Shown in pieces: positions 19,952 through 26,375 of a stretch of 64,000 nt of DNA. Position 1 is the stretch's first letter. Every line of letters starts with the position of its first letter. The translations under genes were made by a program, and so were the position numbers. The stretch is taken from NCBI GenBank assembly GCA_014360015.1, contig JACIYJ010000007.1, positions 1-64,000 on the forward strand, in the 5' to 3' direction. This DNA is from Candidatus Aminicenantota bacterium. GTDB lineage: Bacteria; Acidobacteriota; Aminicenantia; Aminicenantales; Saccharicenantaceae. The notes beneath the pieces are model-generated. The model searched no databases and was not told the origin of the DNA. It saw only the letters and a list, made by a program, of their open reading frames with translations.

Positions 19952-20737
19952 TTATTTTATCCCCAAAGTCTTTCCATATTTTTCAAAAAGCTTTCTGAGC
20001 TCTTCCTTAGTGATGACATAACGACTGATAAACACCGAAAGAGTCGGCCTCATCGGGTCATTGCTTTTTATGAGTAGATAATCCCGAAGAAGTCCTACTC
20101 TTCCTTCCTTTGATGGCAGGCGAACTTCAAGTTCGACGGATTTGCCGGCCGGTATTCTGTAAGGAAAGGAAATTTTCCGACCATCCACAAAGAAGGAAAT
20201 TTCCGGAGACTCTGTGTCTATCTTCAATTCCAGCTGACCGATGTTTTTGACCATGAGTTTAGCCGAAGCCTCTTCGCCCTCGAGAGAAATTCCTAAGTCG
20301 ATGTTATAACGGTCAAGCTCGATTCTGGCTGCCGGGCCAACTTCAACCTCAGCGGTTATAGTCAATTCTACCTGAGGAGTCTTGGGGTCGTTACTATCAA
20401 AATAAATGTATTTTATGACTTTATCGCTGTAGCCACGGGAATCAAAGGTGACTTTAAGCCGGCCCTCTTTTCCAGGCGCAATTTCTTTCTCTGAGACCAG
20501 GGCCGCGGTGCAGCCGCAGGAAGTTGTCACCCGGTTGATCTTAAGTGGAGCTGTCCCTTCATTGTGAAAGACAAACTCGTGGGTGACCACATCTCCCTGC
20601 TTTATTTTGCCGAAATCCCATTGTTTTTCCTTGAAAACAACTCTTGGGACGGCAGTCTGGGCCAAAACCCAATTGACGCTGACCAGAAAGAATACCAGAA
20701 ACCAGATGCCAGATGAAAATTCCAATCTGAACTTCAT
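19952..20737 (-). CDS. exported DUF1573 protein
   Basis: 261 residues with a signal peptide (about 1-26, ending VLAQ). The DUF1573 domain follows, with WDFGKIKQGDVVTHEFVFHN, the conserved TTSCGCTAA motif (about residue 67), and GRLKVTFDSRGYSD. A second Ig-like beta region (about 130-235) has the same layout (IELDRYNIDLG...KSNDPMRPTL), so two ASH/HYDIN-like modules are likely. Probably periplasmic. Function unknown; the fold suggests protein binding. Confidence 0.82.
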   Translation of the reverse strand: MKFRLEFSSGIWFLVFFLVSVNWVLAQTAVPRVVFKEKQWDFGKIKQGDVVTHEFVFHNEGTAPLKINRVTTSCGCTAALVSEKEIAPGKEGRLKVTFDSRGYSDKVIKYIYFDSNDPKTPQVELTITAEVEVGPAARIELDRYNIDLGISLEGEEASAKLMVKNIGQLELKIDTESPEISFFVDGRKISFPYRIPAGKSVELEVRLPSKEGRVGLLRDYLLIKSNDPMRPTLSVFISRYVITKEELRKLFEKYGKTLGIK

Positions 20738-20941
20738 CTCTGCCTCCTTTAGTATTAAATGATGTCACATTTTCCAGCCGATGGCAATTATCAAAGGTGA
20801 AAGACGAGGCTTTTTAATGAAGACGTGAGAGACTGACTATTTTTCTCTTTTTAAAATTAGGTTTATCAGCCCTCACCGCTTGAGATTGATTTAATTCATA
20901 ACATTCCTGACAGAACGGCTCAAGTCTCGAGAAAAAAGATC

Positions 20942-20972
20942 TTGACAAACAAAAGTCATTTTAATATATGAT
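20942..20972 (+). promoter_or_regulatory. sigma-70 promoter of the Rrf2-porin-pst2 operon
   Basis: TTGACA (20942-20947) is a perfect -35. A -10 follows as TATATG (20965-20970, 17-base spacer) or TATGAT (20967-20972, 19-base spacer). It lies about 50-80 bases upstream of the Rrf2 gene and abuts the palindrome at 20973-20997. Confidence 0.75.
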
Positions 20973-20997
20973 ATAGTTGATAGAAATAATCAACTAT
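20973..20997. promoter_or_regulatory. 25-bp palindrome, probable Rrf2/IscR-type operator
   Basis: Two perfect 9-base arms (ATAGTTGAT and ATCAACTAT) flank seven bases. Outer ATA...TAT and inner TTGA...TCAA match the layout of the 25-bp type 1 sites bound by the Fe-S form of IscR. It sits right after the -10, where a bound repressor would block transcription. It lies 23 bases ahead of the Rrf2 gene, so autoregulation is likely. Confidence 0.75.
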
Positions 20998-21020
20998 TCG
21001 AGATAAAAAAGGCTGCCAGA

Positions 21021-21470
21021 ATGAGATTGTCGACCAAGGGTGAATACGCCAGCCGGGCCATGGTCGAGCTGGCCGCCCGCTATGGTCATGGTCCTGTCCC
21101 TATAAAAATCATTGCTCTATCCCAGGCCATCCCCCAGCAATTTCTGGAACAAATCCTTCTTCTCCTCAAGCGGTCCGGCTATGTCAAAAGCAAAAAGGGA
21201 CCAAACGGCGGGTATTATCTATCGCGTCCACCAGAGCAAATCACTGTGGCTGAAGTTATCAGAGTCATGGATGGCCCCTTAGCTCCTATTAACTGCGTCA
21301 GCGTCATTGAGCACGAGCCCTGTCCCCTTGAAGATCGATGTGGCCTGCGACTTCTGTGGAAAGAAGTCCGGGACATGGTGGCCGAACACTTAGAAAAAAC
21401 GACCTTTGAGGACGTGCTTAAAAGGCAACAGCTGATAAATCGAAAACAAATCAAGGAGAAGAAAAAGTGA
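21021..21470 (+). CDS. Rrf2-family transcriptional regulator, probable Fe-S sensor
   Basis: A DNA-binding regulator of 149 residues. The winged helix (1-75) carries the Rrf2 pattern MRLSTKGEYASRAMVELA, IPQQFLEQILLLLKRSGYVKSKKG and GGYYLSRPPEQITVAEVIRVMDG. Three cysteines follow at about 92, 101 and 107 (NCVSVIEHEPCPLEDRC), the position of the Fe-S ligands in IscR/NsrR/RsrR-type members. A cluster is therefore likely but its spacing (C-x8-C-x5-C) differs from IscR. The gene leads an operon with an OprP-like porin and Pst-like genes and overlaps the porin gene by four bases. It probably senses iron-sulfur status, redox or nitric oxide and controls its own operon. Confidence 0.88.
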   Translation: MRLSTKGEYASRAMVELAARYGHGPVPIKIIALSQAIPQQFLEQILLLLKRSGYVKSKKGPNGGYYLSRPPEQITVAEVIRVMDGPLAPINCVSVIEHEPCPLEDRCGLRLLWKEVRDMVAEHLEKTTFEDVLKRQQLINRKQIKEKKK

Positions 21471-22477
21471 AGCGCTCTGTCTTTCTCATCTTTTTTCTCT
21501 CAGCCATTATTTTCAGTTTTTTATTCCAAGCAGGTGTAGCTCAAACAGGCAACGGAACAAAAGACGAAAAAAAAACAGAAACTCCGGCCGTTCAATCGTC
21601 GCTTCCTCTCAAGCTTTCCGGCTATGCCCAGCTTCAGGCCGTCGAAAGAAATGAGGCGGTAGACTCTTTTTCTATAAAAAGAGCCAGGTTAAGCCTTGGG
21701 GGGAATTTGCTCAAGAATCTGCGGTTCAAAATTCAGGTTGACCTGACCAAATCGCCAGCTCTTCTGGATGCCTTAGCTGAAGTAACTTTTCGCCCTGAAT
21801 TTAACCTTCGAGCGGGCCAGTTTCTGGTGCCCTTCAGCCTGGAAAACGTCACTCCAACCTCCGAACTTCTGACCATCAACCGTTCTCAGACTGTAGAAAA
21901 ACTGGCCCCCGGTAGAGACAACGGAGCCATTGGCCGGGATATCGGAATGGCCGTGTTCGGCTCATACTCGATATTTGAATACACGGCCGGTTTGGTTAAT
22001 GGCTCCGGCATAAACAAGACAGACAACAATGACCATAAAGATTTTGTTGGCCGGCTGGTAGCCAGGCCGCTAAAAGAAATTTCGATCGGCCTTTCTGTTT
22101 ATAACGGCCGGCAAACTGTTCCGGGAAATCCTACTAATTTACTAAGAAATAAACTTGGCCTGGAACTGGCCGTTAATTATCAGCGGTTCAATCTTATGGC
22201 CGAATTCATCCAGGCTAAAGACGACCTGATTAAAAAACAGGGCTGGTATGCTCTTGGAGCTTATTCTGTTATTAAGAAAAAGTTCCAGTTAATAGGAAGA
22301 ATAGATAGCATAAATTTGGACCATTCTCTCCCTGGCAAAAAGACTACCATCTGGACGGCCGGGGTCAACTGGTTACTGACCTCAAAATCCAAACTTCAGG
22401 CCAATTATGAATATTACCGGGAAGTAACAGCCCTTAACCATCATGCGGCTCTTGTTCAGCTTCAGGTTGGATTTTAA
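21467..22477 (+). CDS. OprP/OprO-like porin (second Pst cluster)
   Basis: 336 residues, starting with GTG in a GTGA overlap with the Rrf2 gene; AAGGAG is upstream. A signal peptide (about 1-26, ending VAQT) and a Lys/Glu-rich stretch lead into the barrel. LKLSGYAQLQAV, KRARLSLGGNLLKNLRFKIQVDL and FNLRAGQFLVPFSLENVTP are typical of the phosphate-selective porin O/P family. GRDNGAIGRDIGMAVFG resembles its conserved loop region. The final residue is Phe. It probably admits an anion to the periplasm for the ABC importer encoded next. Confidence 0.88.
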   Translation: MKRSVFLIFFLSAIIFSFLFQAGVAQTGNGTKDEKKTETPAVQSSLPLKLSGYAQLQAVERNEAVDSFSIKRARLSLGGNLLKNLRFKIQVDLTKSPALLDALAEVTFRPEFNLRAGQFLVPFSLENVTPTSELLTINRSQTVEKLAPGRDNGAIGRDIGMAVFGSYSIFEYTAGLVNGSGINKTDNNDHKDFVGRLVARPLKEISIGLSVYNGRQTVPGNPTNLLRNKLGLELAVNYQRFNLMAEFIQAKDDLIKKQGWYALGAYSVIKKKFQLIGRIDSINLDHSLPGKKTTIWTAGVNWLLTSKSKLQANYEYYREVTALNHHAALVQLQVGF

Positions 22478-22531
22478 TGATAAGAAGTCAAAAGAGAACA
22501 AACAATGAGAGCAATTCCTGAGATTTCGAAA

Positions 22532-22557
22532 GATCTGTTCAACAAAGAAAACAGATC
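22532..22557 (+). repeat. inverted repeat between porin and pstS2
   Basis: Two perfect 8-base arms (GATCTGTT and AACAGATC) flank ten bases in the 170-base gap after the porin gene. No T-run follows, so it is not a standard terminator. It could protect or process the porin mRNA. Confidence 0.4.
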
Positions 22558-22654
22558 CATCATAAATCACGCTCAGGCTGATAATCCTTGAAGGAGTTGA
22601 GTTCCAAAATGAATTCAAAAAAGAAGAATTTAAGAAAATTAAAAGGGGATGAAA

Positions 22655-23725
22655 ATGGCCTTAATTTCAGAACGGACAAAAAAAGATAAAAGGAAAAACA
22701 TATCTGTTGCCCAGATTAGAAATATTTTAAATCTCCCCGGGCCTTTAATTCTGCTTTTCGCTCTTAACTGTTTGATTTTCACTTTTGTTTTCTTTAGCGC
22801 CAGCTACTCTTTAACCATCAAGCCTGGTAAGAATTTCGTTTTTACCTCTCCTCAATCTCTGTCTGGTAAGCTCAGCATTTCCGGTGCCTGGGCCCTTTAT
22901 CCCCTGGCCGCACGCTGGGTTGAGGAATTTCAGAAAGAAAACCCTTCAGTCAAAATTGATCTTCAGGCCGGCGGCGCCGGTAAAGGCATTGCCGATGTTC
23001 TGGCCGGTCTGGTAGACATAGGAATGGTCTCTCGGGCAGTTTATCCGGAAGAACTCTCCAGAGGAGCAATCCCGATAGCCGTAGCCCGCGATGCTGTGGT
23101 GGCTACTTTCAATCAGAAAAATCCCATCATCAAGACCATTCTGGAAAAAGGTCTATCTGTAGAAATTTTTCGGGCCATCTGGATAGAAGGCCGGATTAAA
23201 TATTGGGAAGAAATTTATGGTCTTCCGGGCAAAACTCCGATTCATCTTTATACCCGTTCTGACGCCTGTGGGGCAGCTGAAACCTGGGCTGCTTTCCTTG
23301 GCGCTCATCAGGAAGACCTGAAAGGAATTGCCATTTACGGCGACCCGGGTCTGGCTGAAGCTGTGCGCCGCGACCCATTAGGAATCGGCTTCAACAACCT
23401 GAACTTTGCCTATAATCCGCAGACCGGAAAGCCACACCACGGGCTGGCCATCTGTCCTTTTGATCTGAATCATAACGGACGGCTCGACCCGGAAGAAAAT
23501 TTTTACAGCAACCGGGACCAGCTGATTTCCGCCATCTCTTCCGGGCTCTATCCTTCGCCACCGGCCCGAGATTTGTATTTAGTGGTAAAAAAGCCATTAA
23601 GCAATCCACTCATCAGAGCTTTTCTCGGATGGGTTCTGGACCGGGGCCAGAAGCTGGTTGAAGAAACAGGCTATGTGGCTCTGGATAAAAGGGTTATCGA
23701 GGCAGAAAAGCAGAAGCTTTTTTAA
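22655..23725 (+). CDS. PstS-like substrate-binding protein (system 2)
   Basis: Periplasmic binding protein of the second Pst-like importer, 356 residues from the ATG at 22655 (GGGG six bases upstream; an ATG at 22649 is also possible). One hydrophobic segment near residues 28-51 acts as signal or anchor. LSISGAWALYPLAARWVEEF, LQAGGAGKGIADVLAGLVDIGMVSR and RSDACGAAETWA replace the TGSST, GSG and RxxSGT phosphate loops of classical PstS. A 12-residue EF-hand-like loop, DLNHNGRLDPEE, lies in the C-terminal half. The ligand is probably a phosphate-like oxyanion, but these differences leave it open. Confidence 0.85.
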   Translation: MALISERTKKDKRKNISVAQIRNILNLPGPLILLFALNCLIFTFVFFSASYSLTIKPGKNFVFTSPQSLSGKLSISGAWALYPLAARWVEEFQKENPSVKIDLQAGGAGKGIADVLAGLVDIGMVSRAVYPEELSRGAIPIAVARDAVVATFNQKNPIIKTILEKGLSVEIFRAIWIEGRIKYWEEIYGLPGKTPIHLYTRSDACGAAETWAAFLGAHQEDLKGIAIYGDPGLAEAVRRDPLGIGFNNLNFAYNPQTGKPHHGLAICPFDLNHNGRLDPEENFYSNRDQLISAISSGLYPSPPARDLYLVVKKPLSNPLIRAFLGWVLDRGQKLVEETGYVALDKRVIEAEKQKLF

Positions 23726-23809
23726 AGTCATGGAGACAGAAAATATAGCCATCAAAAAAGTCAGCTGATAAACAATGCTTGAGATTTCAGGATAGCGCAG
23801 CTCAAAAGA

Positions 23810-24712
23810 ATGGAAAAAATAAGAAGTTCAAAAATAAAGAAAGAAAAATTTCAGCGGCTGGTGGGTGCTGCTTTTTCTCTTTTTCCCTTATTCCTTGCCG
23901 CCAACATTTTTTTCATTCTGCTGCTCAAAGCTTTTCCCCTTCTGACTTTCAAATCTCTTCCATCTCTGATTTTTTCGTCAGCTTGGCAGCCGGTCAAAGG
24001 ACAATTCGGTCTCTGGCCGTTTATCCTTGGCACCTTCTGGGTGACCATAACTGCCTTTGCCCTGGCTGTGCCCGTGTCAATTCTGACTTCTATTTATATC
24101 GCTGAATATGCTCCTGACCAGCTCAAAAAAATTCTTGTTCCTGTTATCGACCTTCTGGCCGGTTTGCCTTCAGTCATCTACGGGATGTGGGGCGTGCTGT
24201 TAATCGTTCCTCTGGTCGGGAAATACCTGGCCCCGCTTTTCGACACCTACAGTTCGGGCTACAGCATTTTAGCTGCCGGAATCGTCCTGGCCGTGATGAT
24301 CCTTCCGACCATCATTAACGTTTCGGTTGAAGTCCTGAACTCTGTCCCGATGGCCTTGAAAGAAGCCGCCCTTTCCCTGGGTGCCACCAGGTTCGAAGTC
24401 GTTCGGTATGTGGTCCTGAAAAAAGCTCTGCCTGGAATAGTAGCGGCCTGTGTTCTGGGTCTGTCCCGGGCTTTCGGTGAAACCATAGCTGTGCTTATGG
24501 TTGTGGGCAATGTGCCGGAAATCCCCCGTTCGCTTTTTTCTCCAGCTTATCCGCTTCCAGCACTTCTGGCCAATAACTACGGCGAGATGATGTCCATTCC
24601 GGGCTATGAATCTGCCCTTAATTTAGCGGCCTTTCTGCTTCTGCTCATAGTCCTGAGTTTCAACCTGTTGGCTCGCTGGTATCTGACTAAACTCAACCGG
24701 AGGACAGGATGA
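23810..24712 (+). CDS. pstC: PstC-like permease (system 2)
   Basis: 300 residues, about six membrane helices. PstC features are visible: GLPSVIYGMWGVL, the coupling loop EAALSLGATRFEVVRYVVLK, and LGLSRAFGETIAVLMVVGN. It lies 84 bases after pstS2 with a weak ribosome site, and its end overlaps pstA2 by four bases (ATGA). It shares only moderate similarity with PstC of system 1, so it is not a recent duplicate. Confidence 0.93.
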   Translation: MEKIRSSKIKKEKFQRLVGAAFSLFPLFLAANIFFILLLKAFPLLTFKSLPSLIFSSAWQPVKGQFGLWPFILGTFWVTITAFALAVPVSILTSIYIAEYAPDQLKKILVPVIDLLAGLPSVIYGMWGVLLIVPLVGKYLAPLFDTYSSGYSILAAGIVLAVMILPTIINVSVEVLNSVPMALKEAALSLGATRFEVVRYVVLKKALPGIVAACVLGLSRAFGETIAVLMVVGNVPEIPRSLFSPAYPLPALLANNYGEMMSIPGYESALNLAAFLLLLIVLSFNLLARWYLTKLNRRTG

Positions 24713-25596
24713 AAGATAAAATCACATCCAATCCAGGTCCAGGTTTACAGCGAAGGAAAAGAGTTGAATTTGTGTTCAGGGCACTGATGCTGACTTCTTC
24801 GCTCGTGGTTTCCCTGAGCCTGATTTTAATCTTAGTGTCCATTATCTGGAAAAGTCTGCCAGCACTGAAGCTTTCCATGATAACCAGAACCCCAGGCAGT
24901 GGCTATTATTTAGGAAAAGAAGGCGGAATCCTGAACGCCATCATCGGTTCTCTGCAACTTACTCTGGGCGCAACTTTAATAGCCCTGCTCATTGCCTTAC
25001 CAGCAGTCATTTACCTCAACACTTATCTCAGAAGCAAATCTTTTTTGGCTGAAGCCATCCGGTTCGCTCTGGACGTCCTCTGGGGAATTCCTTCCATCGT
25101 TTATGGAGCTTTTGGTTTTTTGGTCATGCTCTTTTTCCATCTGAGGGCTTCTCTTCTGGCCGGGATGATTACAGTGGCTCTGGTTGAGTTACCCATCCTC
25201 AGCCGGGTCATGGACGAGACCATCCGGCTGGTTCCGGCCGAACTTAAGGAAACGGCCTTCTCTCTTGGCGCCAACCGCTGGCAGACCACCACCCGAGTCG
25301 TTCTGCGACAGGTCTTTCCCGGCCTGGTTACAGCTGTGTTGATTGCCCTGGGTCGGGGCCTGGGAGATGCGGCTTCGGTGCTGTTCACCGCCGGCTACAC
25401 GGATCGCCTCACCACTTCCTTGCTTCAGCCTGTAGCCACTCTACCCTTAGCCATCTTTTTCCAGCTCAACTCGCCGTTTCCCGAAGTTCAGCAAAGAGCT
25501 TATGCTTCAGCCGCTGTTCTGACCTTATTAATTCTTTTGATAAGCTTGATTACCAGGAGTTTAAGCCGAAAATTAAGCCGGCATAAAATTTACTGA
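24709..25596 (+). CDS. pstA: PstA-like permease (system 2)
   Basis: 295 residues with six membrane helices. The motifs WGIPSIVYGAFGFLVM, the coupling loop ETAFSLGANRWQTTTRVVLR and LGRGLGDAASVLFTAGY identify the PstA family. In place of the usual GE(T/S)AP after the coupling loop it has GDAASVL. The start codon overlaps the pstC2 stop. Confidence 0.92.
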   Translation: MKDKITSNPGPGLQRRKRVEFVFRALMLTSSLVVSLSLILILVSIIWKSLPALKLSMITRTPGSGYYLGKEGGILNAIIGSLQLTLGATLIALLIALPAVIYLNTYLRSKSFLAEAIRFALDVLWGIPSIVYGAFGFLVMLFFHLRASLLAGMITVALVELPILSRVMDETIRLVPAELKETAFSLGANRWQTTTRVVLRQVFPGLVTAVLIALGRGLGDAASVLFTAGYTDRLTTSLLQPVATLPLAIFFQLNSPFPEVQQRAYASAAVLTLLILLISLITRSLSRKLSRHKIY

Positions 25597-25601
25597 TCAC
25601 T

Positions 25602-26375
25602 ATGGAGAAGATGATGGAAAGCCGAGGAAGATTGAGCCTCAAAAACCTGAATGTCTATTACGGGAAAAATCATGTCTTAAAAAATGTTAACTTAGAAATT
25701 CCTGAGAAAAAAATAACCGTAATTATTGGACCATCTGGCTGCGGCAAGACGACTCTGTTAAAGTGCCTCAATCGCCTTCTTGACGAAGGCGAAGAGGCCC
25801 GGGTTGAAGGTCAGATCATTGTCGACGGCCAGGATATCTATGCTCCAGAAATTGATGTGACTCTAATCAGAAAAAAAATGGGGCTTCTTTCTCAGAAGCC
25901 CCAGGTTTTACCGATGTCTATCTACGATAATGTGGCTTTTGGACCCAGGCTTTTCGGCCTGAAGCACCGGCCTCAGCTTGACCAGCTGGTCGAAAAATAT
26001 CTCAAGTTAGCTGGCCTCTGGGATGAAGTCAAAGACCGGCTTCACGAACCGGCCAGCCGCCTGTCCATTGGCCAGCAGCAGCGACTCTGCTTAGCCCGTG
26101 GCCTGGCGGTTGAGCCAGAGATTATCCTCGGCGACGAGCCAACCTCGGCCCTTGACCCGCAGTCGAGCCGGAACGTTGAGCAACAGCTTTTGCGCCTCAA
26201 ACAGGACTACACCATCGTCTTGGTGACTCACATCCTGCGGCAAGCCAGACGTCTGGCTGACTACGTGGCCTTTCTCTATCTCGGCGAGCTGGTCGAATTC
26301 GGACCCGCCTCCGAGATTTTCTCCAACCCGAAAGACCCGCGGACCATGGCCTACATCACCGGAGAAATCAGTTAG
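25602..26375 (+). CDS. pstB: PstB-like ATPase (system 2)
   Basis: ATP-binding subunit of 257 residues; the exact start among ATGs at 25602, 25611 and 25614 is unsure. Walker A is GPSGCGKTT, the Q-loop is LSQKPQVLP, Walker B is IILGDEPTSALDP and the switch His is in VTHILRQ. The ABC signature reads LSIGQQQR in place of LSGGQ, a change at a usually invariant glycine. No phoU follows. The stop region overlaps the convergent glutamate dehydrogenase gene by eight bases. Confidence 0.92.
   Translation: MEKMMESRGRLSLKNLNVYYGKNHVLKNVNLEIPEKKITVIIGPSGCGKTTLLKCLNRLLDEGEEARVEGQIIVDGQDIYAPEIDVTLIRKKMGLLSQKPQVLPMSIYDNVAFGPRLFGLKHRPQLDQLVEKYLKLAGLWDEVKDRLHEPASRLSIGQQQRLCLARGLAVEPEIILGDEPTSALDPQSSRNVEQQLLRLKQDYTIVLVTHILRQARRLADYVAFLYLGELVEFGPASEIFSNPKDPRTMAYITGEIS

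Noticed and set aside
22609-22689. 26-codon Lys-rich frame overlapping the start of pstS2
   Set aside because: AAGGAG is present but 12 bases away, and the AT-rich region makes a chance frame likely; no leader-peptide logic was seen.
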